Part shown: one piece after another, positions 1 through 11,543 of the stretch
Layout: every line of letters starts with the position of its first letter
Position numbering within the stretch: the first letter of the stretch is position 1
The notes under the pieces: model-generated
Databases searched by the model: none
What the model saw: the letters and a program-made list of their open reading frames with translations, nothing else
Told to the model about the DNA's origin: nothing
Source: Leptasterias polaris
Taxonomy: Eukaryota; Echinodermata; Asteroidea; Forcipulatida; Asteriidae
Direction of reading: 5' to 3'
DNA: 64,000 nucleotides
Assembly (NCBI GenBank): GCA_037783415.1
Contig: JAZGTN010000176.1
Span: 124,001-188,000 of the forward strand
Made by a program: the position numbers and the translations under genes

Positions 1-1143
1 TCTAACTATTTTTGTGAATTTTCAATTTTGGGAAGTGTGCTTTTGTTAGCGGACAAGCGACGGATAGAAGAAGAAAAAGAAGTATTAAGAAAAAAAGAAC
101 AAAAAAAGAACAAAAACGAGAGGTGTTCGGCTGTCGCCCGACCACTTAAAAAGGAATCCAGCTGAATTATTTGACTTTCCAATTTGATGAACAGTAATAC
201 CAATTTCAGTTTGCTATGGATTGCAGATCAATTCCAAAGTACAGTATTTTTATTGTCTAAATGTTTGTTTTGCAGAAACTTCATGAACTTTTCATTCTTT
301 GTAGGTCGCCAAGAGAGGGCGCTCTTTGCTGGTTTAATTTATAGAGTAATAAAATAGAACTGTATGGGTAAAATAAACTGGAGTGCTCTTTGCTGAAAAA
401 ACTTGAAGTCTGAAGTTCTTGTTTACATATTGTACTATATTGAGAGGGAAAATTTGCATTTCTGTGAATAAAATTACATTTCCCTCCTCAAAAACAATAG
501 TAACAAACTACCCTGCTGAACATACTTCTAATTTGATAAAACCACGGGAAAATTGGCCGCCTTATGGCAGCCGTTTTGAATGCAGTGTAATGCATCTGAG
601 ATGATCATGAAACACACCATCATGTTTCTGGGAAAAAAAATGAAAAGAACATATCTTTCTTTACTCTTGTTAAAAAAAAAATATCAAAAAATATTTTTTT
701 ATAAAAAAAATCACACCTGAAAACGTGGTTACCAAGATCAACTGAAATGGTTGCCATAGTAACGACATAACTTTGCCAAAACTGCTACTCTGACAGCTAC
801 AGCCTTGGGAACTAAATTAATTCAGCAAGTTCCATGATAACAGGATGCACGATTTAAAATTGACAGGGAAAATATTGATTTGCTCTGGCTGATCAGTTTA
901 TATCTTATCTAAAATGCGATCATTGCGGGTGTTCCTCTTGACCATCTGAGTGACATTCAAAAGTCTCATGAAGTGACTGTGTCTAGATCGTTGAAGTCCC
1001 CATCAGTAGTAATGAGGCATTAGGATGATCACAGCGTATCTGACCCCCTGTTTGAATGATAAGGTCAATGAGGTTTGGCGAGAGAACGAGGAGATAATAA
1101 ATGATACACATGAACAATTCAGTTGTCTCCTTCCCATATTTAC
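1..1143. other. AT-rich stretch without a recognised gene
   Basis: I see no coding region, splice-flanked exon or inverted-repeat element that I can support here. There are A- and T-runs near 660-710 and a purine-rich stretch at 60-120. Short open frames have no coding character. Confidence 0.5.
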
Positions 1144-1405
1144 TCAGTTTTTTTTTACCCAGAGTTGTTCAAGGTGAGAAGCAGGTGTAGGTTCGAGTAC
1201 AAATTCAGATGGGTGAAGTTCATTCCTGACAGAGAGAGCAACGCCTCCACCTCGTTGATCGCAGCAGTCCCGGTGGAAGAGAGTAAATCTCGCCATCTGA
1301 AGTCCCAAACCAGGTTTCAGTAACGCCAACTCCGTTGGCACAGGTATGTTCGGCTGTAGCGAAGAGTTCCTCTGATTTATCATTCATGGAGCGGACATTG
1401 GTGAG
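1144..1405 (-). pseudogene. LINE endonuclease (EEP domain) fragment
   Basis: Read on the minus strand, this stretch gives the N-terminal part of an apurinic-type (EEP) endonuclease of a CR1/L2-class LINE. Visible family signatures are NVRSMNDKSEEL at the start, VTETWF about 30 residues later, then RGGGVALSVRNEL in a shifted frame. The frame changes near 1300, so the fragment is broken. It stops abruptly at about 1405, where DIRS-type sequence begins on the opposite strand. Known LINEs place reverse transcriptase after this domain; none is present here. The assignment rests on motif recognition without a search. Confidence 0.6.
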
Positions 1406-2990
1406 CAGTGCGACAATGCCACAGTGGTGGCTTATATCAATCGCCAGGGGGCACACAGTCAGGCCATATTTTTGCAATCACATGGAAGCTCTTCCATTGG
1501 TGTGTTTGCCACAGGATAACGCTTTCGGTGGTCCACCTCCCAGGCGAGGAATTTTTTTTTTACCGCAGACGCCTTCTCCAGGGGTTGGATTCTCCCAACA
1601 GAGTGGACACTGCTCAGTTTCTTTTTCGGCTAATGGATCAACCACATGTCAATCTATTTGCTTAGGGGACGACCATCAACTACTTATCTACTGCACAAGG
1701 GTTCCCAACCCTCATGCATGGTAGACAGACCCTCTGGCAATACGGTGAGACACACTACCGGTGTACGCCTTTCCACTATTCTCTCTCATCCCCCGGTTGT
1801 TAACCATGCTGGAGCAGCAGGAATATAAGGTCCTCCTTATAGCTCCCTTCTGGCTCCACCAGCCATGGTTCACAAGACTGGCCAACATACTGTTCCAGCT
1901 CGCAGGAACTTCACGTGCTGGGTGCTATCATGCAGTCCCTCCGCACGACAGGTCTCTCTGGACGAGCTGCGGCTATTGCAGGCGGCAGTCGATGAGAATC
2001 AACCAGGAAAATTTACGACAGTAGAAGATGCCATTTTTACAAGTGGTGTAGACGACGATCTCCTCATCCCCCCGATACTTCTATAGGGGAGGTTGCTGAT
2101 TTCCTAGTGTACTTGTTCAAGAGTGGCCTTATGATGGCCACGTTTAAGAACTACTGGTCTTCCATAGTGGCGATTCACGGAGGTTTTCCTTGACTGATCC
2201 TCGGTGCCAGGAAAACAGGCACTTATAGCCAGCTAGTTAAGAAAATGTTCCTTTATTGTCCCCCGATGTGTAGGCTGGTGCCCTCAGGGGACCTTTTCAG
2301 TGATTTGATCAGCCTTATCGAGGCCCCCTTTTTAGCCAATGGGCAGCACAACTCTTTTACAGTTGTCTGTTAAGGTCACCTTCTAATTGTTAGCAGTGGC
2401 TTCATCTAGACGACGTAGCGAGCTACATTCTCTTCTGCTAGATCTGGGGCACATCATGTTTCAACCGGGCGGTGTCCGCCTGATCCCTAAGGCAGGATTC
2501 TTAACTGAAATCGTGACACGATTGCCTGATGGATAGTCATGGCCATTCGTTCATCCCAGAAAGTCCCAGCAGTAGGGGACTCTGAGACGTCCCTGTACAC
2601 GTTGTCAGAGCAGTGTCAACGTCATTGACTTTTTTTTAGGGTGTTTCCATGAGTGACATCACACAAGCAGCATGTTGGAAGACTCCTAACACCTTCACTG
2701 AATGTTTTCTGAAAGAGGTTCTCCAGACAGAAGGCTGGACAGGGATAGCAGTACTGAGGGCGGCTAGTCGAACCTCATCTCAGCCAGGACACTCCCCAGG
2801 TGGAAGACCCCCTTTTTATATGAGTTCTAGACCATACAATGTATCTTGCATACCCACCGCCTCATACCTTGTGCTAGTCTATGCAAATGTAGTTGCTCTA
2901 CAGGTAAGAAGAGTGACTTAGACTCCCCCCACAGAAGTGTGGGTAGGGTCTACGAACAAATACTTTCCTGTAGAGCATCCCTCTCGCCTT
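1406..2990 (+). mobile_element. Decayed DIRS-type retrotransposon fragment (RNase H end, tyrosine recombinase, internal complementary region)
   Basis: Frames match the two other DIRS-type elements in this window. At 1408-1460 the translation DNATVVAYINRQGAHSQ is the last part of the RNase H domain; 1500-1700 continues towards the PTEWTL segment. At 2040-2190 a frame reading IGEVADFLVYLFKSGLMMAT matches the N-terminal domain of the tyrosine recombinase, and at 2650-2770 TQAACWKTPNTFTECFLKEV matches its C-terminal box with the nucleophilic tyrosine region. About 2870-2990 resembles the internal complementary region (CTACAGGTAAG...ACTTTCCTGTAGAGC). Several frameshifts and stops make it non-coding. 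Reverse transcriptase and both termini are missing. Confidence 0.7.
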
Positions 2991-4468
2991 CCCCTCTACA
3001 CTCGATCACTTTAGTGTTCACTTTTAATGCTTGAGAAAAGAAGAAGCTCACGAGGCGTACATGGAACCAAAGGATTCAAAGCCCTTAGAATATTATTGGA
3101 GCCAAAAGTAAAATTTTATTTAATAAAGATAAGATAAGAGTAAAATTTTGCACATTTATTTCAATAACATGTCCTGACACATGACATTCCAAACCAGACC
3201 AAGCTACTCCCCCCCCCTATTAAATTATCTTTATTCTCCATGATAAGTATTGGTCAATTAAATTAATTGGCGATGCTCATTAATTTACTTTGGTGGAAGT
3301 TACTAGTACTAGTTGCTCTCAAACCCTGCAGTAAAAGAAAAATAAATAATATCACGTAAATATGTTCAGGGATGTGATTTCTCTGTTTTTAACCGAAAAT
3401 CTGTTTTTTTGCCCCACCCCCCAAAAAGAAATCCATTTTTGTTTGCCCCCCCCCCCCCCAAAAAAAATAATAATTAAATACATTTAAAAAAAAAACCCAT
3501 ATATAACGCCCCAGATTGCAGAGTAGGGCTTTTAAAACCAAAGATAAATGTTATTAGTGGGCTTCGTACTTTCGTAAATTCGTGCTCACAAGCTTTCGCT
3601 CCTTGCGCTCAGAGTTCAGGTTTTTTTTCAACAGCCTATCACATCCGTGATATATAATAAACAAATCATCCCTGTAGTGGATATGTGTTGTGCTAAAAAT
3701 TGTTTAATGTGAAAATTTTCACATGCATCTTCAATGTCATCTTTAATGTGCTCTTTTAATTGAAAATCACTTGAAATGCATTTAAGCCAATTAATATGAT
3801 TCAAATTCGTGTAGAAATCTATACAAATCTTTTTTTATAATTTGATTTATTGTGCGATTCAAAGGCATATTTTTATAATTAGTATCATTCTCATTAAAAA
3901 TTCATTATTTATTTAAATTTTCATGTTTAATTGATGAATATTTAACTACAAAATCATTTAAATACTTACCAACTATAAACATGATTGTAATTAACATTTT
4001 TCAATGCAAAAAATGATAACATTTGCAGCATGTTTTATTTTTTGTGTGGTCTGCCTACATCTAGTGCATACTCTACATTTCAGTCTCTTCTTAGCGCCAG
4101 CGGCAGTGGTGTGATACATGTCTACAATAATTTATGTGATGATGTATTGCAAGCCTAGTCTTGATTAGTGTCGTATTTATGACCGATTGATCACACAACT
4201 ACTCGGATAGTGAATTTCACTTGTCGCACAGCACAACTACATGCTATTAAACCTAGAAGGAGAGTAAAAAAAACCAAAAACAAACGCTTTTTAGATAGAG
4301 GGGATTATATCCAAATATAAATACTTTTGAAAGAACAATCCATTGTTTTGCTCATCATTATTAAAACTAAAAATATGTTGAACTCTAAAGGCAATGTTTG
4401 TGGACAGACAATAAAGCATGACCACTAAAATAAATCTCTTAAATTTACTTCCAGTGAATTCTATGATT
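2991..4468. other. Non-coding AT-rich stretch with homopolymer runs
   Basis: No gene recognised. There are C-runs at about 3213 and 3447-3460, A-runs and a generally AT-rich composition. Nothing with coding or TIR structure was seen. Confidence 0.45.
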
Positions 4469-5448
4469 AGGCCTAAAAAAAAAAAAATGTTATGTTGGCG
4501 TAACGGGCCCCCAAAAATAGGGTAGGTAGGTCGGATTTATTATTATTTTTTTTCCCCCAATCTACGAAAATGCCGTAGTAATACACGATAACAAAATAAA
4601 AAAGGCTACACACAACAAACAGCATACTTTTAAACTCTTGCTGACATAACATTTTATTTGTATCTCTTTTTTTAATAGACCATACATGTAGGCTACCTTT
4701 TAGTATACAAAAAGAGTGACCTTGTACATTTCAGGGCATACTGACAGGCAAGATACTACACTGGCAGCATGGGAAACTTTACATTTTGTGTCACAATTTC
4801 GACATAAATTGTTGATACTTTTGGAAGTATGGGAGCGTAACCAACCACGGTAGTTACAATTTTTAGAATGTATATGTTTGTGTAAAATGATAGAACTTGA
4901 ATTAAAATAATTTACATTGTAACAAACAATTTTTTTTAACACGGAATAAATAGCCAAGTATTTTTAATATTGTATTTTAGCAGTCTGCGCCGTGCAACAG
5001 TCTAGGACGAGGCTATCATATTTTTCATTAAAGCAGCCTTGCGCTCGCCGACCAGACTTCCAAGAAAGCAGCCCATGTATTCACCATTGTGAAACGCTGC
5101 GCAGTATATTGGGAGTCGGGTACGCGACTATACATGTAAAAGGTACAGTGGTGCATCTAGACAGCTCCATATGTGTACAACACATGTGTTTACCGGGCCT
5201 GCGCAATTTTTCTGCATGTTCGTTGTCAAACATTGTGCACTCCAAAGTTCCACGCGCGCTAGACGCTATTCGTCAGACAATACACCAATGAGAAACGGTC
5301 AGAAATTGTTTCAAACGTATTTATAACTAATTTATATCAATTTAATTATCAAATTTCTACCCTTGAAAAAAATAAAAATATACAGGGTCGGCCGCATTTT
5401 TAGGGTCGGTCGGGTTACGCCAACATAACATTTTTTTTTTTTAGGCCT
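4469..5448. mobile_element. TIR element, about 980 bp, non-autonomous
   Basis: The left end reads AGGCCT, an A-run, then ATGTTATGTTGGCGTAACG; the right end is its reverse complement (GGTTACGCCAACATAACAT, T-run, AGGCCT). The match is about 35 bp including the A-run. The interior also shows complementary GGGTCGG/GGTAGGTCGG sequence near both ends. Two open frames (4700-4957 minus, 4992-5291 plus) have no recognised domain. No transposase is visible, so it is probably a non-autonomous DNA element sitting in the intron upstream of the 5746 exon. I could not define the target duplication. Confidence 0.65.
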
Positions 5449-5745
5449 TATCGTCAATCAGGCATTTCAGAAGAATTTCTTTAGGTCATTATTTATGCAT
5501 GAGTGCTCCTTGTAAGCCCTCACTCAAAATGGAAAGGGGAAACCTTTCAGTAACACTCCCACTTGCCTGTTCCCCTTCATGCTTGCTCGGTCCTGTTCAG
5601 AATTTATTTTTTTTCTGAAATAAGTTGTCCTGAGTTACATGCATGTACCTGTTATTCTACAGTCAAAGCTTTTAAAAACCTTTCTTATGTTAGCTTTACA
5701 AACAATTTGTTTTTATTTGTTGAATCATCTGTTTTTTTCTTACAG

Positions 5746-5857
5746 AACAAATGAGTTTTGTACTCTGTCAGACCCACTGATTGATGTTCGAGATCCTGAA
5801 TTCGGAGCATTGAGGTTTCTCACTGAAAACACAGATCTTTCACATTTGGCATACATT
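5746..5857 (+). CDS. Candidate internal exon of an unrecognised host gene
   Basis: A polypyrimidine tract and TTACAG acceptor precede the stretch, and a consensus GTAAGT donor follows at 5858. The open frame between them is TNEFCTLSDPLIDVRD... through HLAYI, ordinary soluble-protein composition without low complexity. The exon is 112 bp: it starts with one base of a split codon and ends exactly at a codon boundary. A phase-compatible next exon begins at 6640. I do not recognise the protein. The upstream exons are not identified; the 980-bp TIR element at 4469-5448 would lie in the preceding intron. Confidence 0.45.
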
Positions 5858-6639
5858 GTAAGTAAATGAGTGTAAACATGTACAAGTTCTACTATATTCA
5901 ATTGAATTTTGTTGATACAAATTCTACCAGATTGCCCTTTCAGGGCGGTTACCTGGTTCTACCATATATCTCCCTGGTTCTACCTGCTTTCGTTGGTTCC
6001 GATTTCAAAAGACTGAGTCCCAGTTATAATCGGCTCTGTAGAGCGGGTCCTGTGGGGCCGAATTGACTCTAAAAGTTAGGGCCTGGTGTTGTACATGTAA
6101 GCTTTGATCACAGAGACACTACAGAGACCTAATAAGCTGACATCAGGAGTATCAAATATCACATGTGGCTGCATGTACATTACAGTACGCTTATACTATA
6201 ATAGTGTAATCACATTCCCCTACACACACACACACGTTTGTGAATCCTGCTTACCGAGGACTTTGTTCTCCCATTGTTTGGACATGTTTTTTTAGCGACG
6301 TCCCCGTTGGGTTTGTACACGAAAATGAAGCGAGGACGTCCTCGCTCTGTCAAACACCCGGATCCCTTTTGTTAAAGTCCTCGATTTGAATGGATAGACA
6401 CGCTCACACACACATGCAAATTAGGCATCACACAACCACATCCTGTGTTCAGCATGAGATGCAGTGTCAGAAGGTTACAAACTAAACAATAGTCAGCATC
6501 TTGTGATTGGCTGCTGATCCATGTATCCATATTCATAAAATGTTCGCCCATCCACAACACATGGCACTATAATGCATTACACATCACAGTCAGCATGCTG
6601 TTATTGCCTGTTGATGAATATTCATATTTTTATATGCAG

Positions 6640-6744
6640 AGATCATGTGCCTTACACAGACCATTGTTTGCTGGCAACAATGGAGAGGGAGATTCAGTGC
6701 TTGGTGCAGGATGTCAGCTTGACTTTGTTGGGATTTCTGGTTAA
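6640..6744 (+). CDS. Candidate terminal exon of the same host gene
   Basis: Preceded by a T-rich tract and TATATGCAG acceptor. In the phase left by the 5746-5857 exon the frame reads RSCALHRPLFAGNNGEGDSV and continues to LDFVGISG before a TAA stop at 6742-6744, giving 34 residues. Phase agreement with the upstream donor is the main support. An AATAAA at about 7479 could be the polyadenylation signal. No family recognised; a different donor inside this stretch is possible. Confidence 0.35.
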   Translation, partial: RSCALHRPLFAGNNGEGDSVLGAGCQLDFVGISG

Positions 6745-7844
6745 AATAGATCGACTCAATTGTGTGTGTAGGCTCGAGACTAGGGCGGCTTATGTTTTAT
6801 ATTGAATTGAGTGGAACTGGGTACGATTCAGAACCGAGTCTTTATCAGATCTGGAACTGAGACAAAATTTCTGGATTTTAAGATTTTTGCTTTGTTAAAA
6901 GGGGCAAAAATTTCAATACTGACATAGATGAACAAATGATATTTGACAAAAAAAATTAAAAAGTCAACATGCAAGCGGAAGCCTGATGAATCCGTTTCAC
7001 GGGATGCCATGAACAGATGTGTATAATACACATGAACATTTTTTGGGGGGTAGACAAAACTGAAATGGTCATATTAACATACCTGGACACTCCATTCTTT
7101 AACATGTACTGTGCATCTCACTGTGCTCAAAGAGTTCTGGAAAACAATTATTATAGAAATTTCAAAAAAAAGTATTGGTAAGTGTTATAAGACTGAGACA
7201 GTTAAAAGACTTGAAGAAACTGGATAGGGCCACACTGTTCAAATATGTTTTATTTGGCGAACCAGAGGGTCTGAGTTAAAGAGGCAGATTGGAACAGGGA
7301 AAGTAAGCTAAAATGGAATTTAAGGACATGTATATTTATGGTGAATGACATTATGATGACTGGTTATAGTGTTTGTTGTAAATACAGAGGTTTCTGGTAT
7401 ATCTGATTCAGACTATTTTTTAATGTAATGCACCTGTCAGAACAAACCTTGTCCTCTTCTAGTGTTCCACAATACACTTAATAAAACTCAGACAGATTTT
7501 CTCACTTTTACACTATATTAATTTATTCTTTAAAAATATACAGCAATAATTCCCACAATTAATTAGGTCTCAAGCTTGAGGATGTATGACTAGAACAACT
7601 GATTCAAAATCCAATTATTGTTTCCAACTAGGTGACAGAATATTGACATTATTCTGAGGTTATTATTTACCTGGACTCCACTCTGTAAAATTCAATACAA
7701 AATAGTTATTCAGTAATGTTCAAAAAAACCTAAACACTACTTGAGGAAAAGCGACAATGGGTTTTGTATTTCTTCGTCTTTCAGTTTTACTTTGCAATTT
7801 CGAACTTTCCTTCACCAACAAAATTTACTTCAACTACCGTATTT
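6745..7844. other. Non-coding stretch, possible 3' UTR
   Basis: No coding signal. AT-rich sequence between the candidate terminal exon and the TIR element; contains CACTTAATAAAACTC near 7474, which may be a polyadenylation signal. Confidence 0.35.
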
Positions 7845-9304
7845 TCTTGCGGACAAGACGCGTCTTATCTGACTTTTTAGACCCCAAAAATATCGGTGCG
7901 TCTTATCTTTCGATGCGCCTTGTCTGCTGACGATTGATTTTTTTTGGATGATCACTGCGTAAAATAATACCTTTATTTTGTCCAGTTCAAATCAACGGTC
8001 TTTGTGTGAAGAATCCTTACTCAATAATGCCGTCAAACAAGGCTCAACTATCCAGACACTGAGACCGTATTTTCGTTCCAACAATGCCGCAATCCCCCAG
8101 ACTGTCCTTTCATTCTAACAATGCCGCAACGTGTTCATCCCCCATGACCGTGCTTTCATTCCAACAATGCCGCAATGCGTTGGTGCTTTCGGTCCAACAG
8201 ACGTCGGCGTCGTACAAACGTTTTTCTGTGTGGCCGCGTATTCGTTCCGAAAATGCTGCAATCAGATTTACTGTCAATGCTGTTGTACAAACGGCATTCA
8301 CCCAACCTCTATTGTGTGGTGAACTTTGAGGGTTTTTATTGTACAGAATATCTCCGAAGTGTGCTTGACGTACTATTATGGCTTGACGTACTATTTAAGG
8401 ATGGGATAATTAAGTACCAATGTTTGTTGGCCAACCCATACGAATTGCACTTTCGTTTGTTTCATTAAACGTTCAAATATTCATTTTTTAATTGCCTCTT
8501 TTTAGTCAAATAAAAAAAATTATCCTTGAAAACAAGGTAATGACCCTTGAAAACAAAACTAACATTATTTAAGAAGAGGATAGATGTTTTAAACAAATAT
8601 CTTATGAACGAGATTATAAGTTTGAAATAAATAAAAAGAACTTTAAAACAAAATCTTATGAACGAGATTAACAAATTAAAGGTTTGAAATAATGGAAAAG
8701 AATTTTATATACAAAAAGAAACACATTACAAAAACTTAAACAAATATATATAATGAAACATTTTGTTACGTCTTCCCGGGTGTGGGGATTATTTGCGTAA
8801 GGTATATATAAAGGCGACGCTAGTTTTGGTATTAGTCACCGGTAGAGGGCGCAACATCTACTGGCTCGGAGGGACTTAGACTGGTAACCTGTCTTTATCA
8901 GCAAGGATCCTCATTGTGGGACGTCGGATGTTCAGGCTAGGAGGGCCTGTTTCTGGCCGCTGATTGGGCCGGACTTCATATTATTAACAATGCACAGCGT
9001 TGGCTGAATGGATGGACGAAGGTCGGTATCAATTTACGTTGGTCTTTTCTGCATGGCTCTACACGCCCATGTGGTTACGGTTTCATTCATGCTTCGAATA
9101 TTGTGAACGCTCCAAAAGGCAACAAAATGACGTCTTTGTGTCAATGTACCGACACCGGGTGGTGCCTGGTGTTCTTCTGTGTGCTGTTAAACATGCGTCC
9201 TATGCGGCGGTGCGCCTTTTCTGCTGACGTTTGAAATTTTTTGGGGTCATTTTAGGGTCCTGCGTCTTGTCCGCCGAGCGCCTTGTCCGCAAGAAAATAC
9301 GGTA
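7845..9304. mobile_element. TIR element A (CCGTATTTTC ends, TA flanks), about 1.46 kb
   Basis: The left end reads TACCGTATTTTCTTGCGGAC and the right end is its reverse complement (GTCCGCAAGAAAATACGGTA). The next inner segments also match in inverted orientation (GACAAGACGC versus GCGTCTTGTC). TA on both sides fits a TA target duplication, as used by Tc1/mariner-like and some other cut-and-paste elements. Inside are three spaced copies of CAACAATGCCGCAA (8079-8175). No transposase is seen, so the element is likely non-autonomous. A related element with the same ends lies at 56482-57367. Confidence 0.75.
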
Positions 9305-9992
9305 CTATTACTAGGTCTACGTCATCTGACACTGTAATACTATACTTTAACACAAAGTTTACAACTCCAGAGGATTCACCTCATATTAGAGTAGAGTAAC
9401 CAAGGTGAGAGGGTTTTTACTACACCTAGCTTTCACCATACGATAGGTTTTCCCTGTCTTGAGTAATCACTCCATGTCTTCATCCTGTGACGATTTCCAA
9501 ACGCTTCAAAACTGCGGGCCACCGCCGAACCAATGGTTACCAGTAGAATCTCGCACTCTAGCATCACTACTTCACTCTTCTGTACGGGCCAGCTGAAAAT
9601 TTCATTAGCCAAATTTATGCCATAATTTAGGCCACACAACATATGATCCACTTCAACGTACAATTAATCAAATCTCTTTTAAATTACATTAAACTTCACA
9701 AGGAGATAACTTTTCTCTTTTGATCAATGCCAAAAATCCAACAATACTACCAAGTATCAACTTCAAATTGACATTCTTAATTTGCACAAGTTGTCCAAGA
9801 TTTGTAATATGCTACAAGAGTTTTTATTATAAGAGACTTCTTGAAATAATGAATTGATTTGAAAAAATTACTTGCGACTGAATATCTGTCGTCCAACCTG
9901 TCTCCCTAAAAAAGCTGATAAAACGAGGCTTGAAGCCCACATCAGCTAATAAAATGAAAGAGCTTGTAAAGCTGGTTGAGCAATTTCCAGGT
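9305..9992. other. Stretch without recognised features
   Basis: No gene or repeat that I can support. A minus-strand open frame at 9433-9663 has no recognised domain and no flanking splice pattern. Confidence 0.35.
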
Positions 9993-10000
9993 TGGATTTG

Positions 10001-11255
10001 CAGTGTTGTTGACTCGAGTCGGTGACTTGGACTCGAGTCGCCAATTTCATTGACTTGCGACTTTTAATTACTTGACTTGAGCAAAAATGACTCGTGACTT
10101 GACTTGAGCAAATATGACTTGCGACTTGACTTGACTTGATAAAAAATGACTTGGTTACAACACTGAATGAATATTAAATGTCAAGTTATACGTTTACATT
10201 TTGACGATTCGGATAAAATGTCGGAAAAATTCACTCGGAAGTTCCTCAAAACACGGACCACATTGCGATCAGTTTACACATCGAACGCGGTCACATTGTT
10301 TCCAATTTAGAGGCTCCTAGTCTTTGTTATCTCGTTACTTTGTGTGCAACAATAAAGGTAGGAAACATTGAACGCTAGAGGGCGTTTCAAAACAATGCGA
10401 TACCATTGGAGTAAAAGCCCTCTATTGGTAAAATATCCCAATGCATTATGCGATAGATCACAACACCTGTTTGAAACGCCTTGACAAAAGCCTTTAAGTG
10501 TCTGTGCATGCTCGGGGTTTTCCCCCCGAATTGCAAAATCACCATCGCTGGTGCGCGAACTAAAACCGTGCACAGAGCAATGAGCCACTGGTATTCACGC
10601 AAAAGCCGTCGACAGCATGGTCTTCAAAACACAGTTCCTCGGAAATGTTAGCTTGTTTACGAAAAACTGCACAACCTGTAGGCCTTATTTCACAAAAATT
10701 ACACCATTTAGGACATTATGGATCAACAGAAAGATCATTTTACTGTAAAAATTCAGATTTGTTTCTTCTTGAATATGTTTTGTTTTGTTGTTTTGGGGGG
10801 AATTTTTTCGCGGGTTGTTTGTGCAAAGTCAAAATGCTGTGGTGGTGAAGACGCATTGTTTTATATCTCATCCGTGGTTGTGCTAATGTTTTTTTCAACC
10901 TTAGTTTTTTCACCTGTCTTGTTAAATTTTGAAAAATTTTGTTTTTGCCATGATGCCCCCACAATTGCAGCGATGCCCTTCAAATTCTAGAAAAAGCACG
11001 GCAACTATTGCCGTGCCCTTTTGAACACGAAGTTCGAGGCCTGTGTGGTTGTATTTAGTCTGTCACAACATCATGGGAGTGGGCTTATCGGGACATTATG
11101 TGACTTGTGACTTGACTTGACTTGCAAAAATTTGACTTATGACTTGAATTGACTTGCGAAAATTTGACTTGAGCAAAAATGACTTGACTTGAGCAAAAAT
11201 GACTTGTGACTTGACTTGACTTGACTTGAGAAAAAATGACTTGGTTACAGCACTG
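10001..11255. mobile_element. hAT-like non-autonomous element with 8-bp target duplication
   Basis: The outer ends are CAGTGTTGTTGACTCGAG and GACTTGGTTACAGCACTG, so the TIR starts CAGTG as is common in hAT elements. The 8-bp sequence TGGATTTG occurs immediately outside both ends (9993-10000 and 11256-11263), the hAT duplication length. Subterminal regions are arrays of GACTTG/GACTTGA words at 10010-10160 and 11098-11245. An internal ACAACACTG at 10157-10165 repeats the right terminus, so 10001-10165 looks like a minimal element inside the larger one. No transposase frame is recognisable in the 0.9 kb core. Confidence 0.8.
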
Positions 11256-11543
11256 TGGATTTGCAATACCTTTCTCAGGCAATTCTATGATTTGTAAAAA
11301 CAAGTAGCAGCAAGCTTCACAGCAAAACAGGGTGTCAGTGTCCATCCACCACAAGCTCTAGGAAGGCATGTGTTTTTATCCCACCAAAACTCAATGGGAG
11401 ACTTTCCATTCTCCCTAAGTCACCGAGAGAGGGCGCTCATTACCGGGTAAACTCTAGACAAAAATGGCGTCTTGATTCTTTGTTTACACTTACGTATCGA
11501 CGAAGGTTTTCGACTTTGTATAACTTGCTTCTTAAATCAAATT

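Noticed and set aside
8084..8329. 81-residue and overlapping frames inside TIR element A as genes
   Set aside because: They overlap on both strands and derive from the repeated CAACAATGCCGCAA boxes; no domain recognised.
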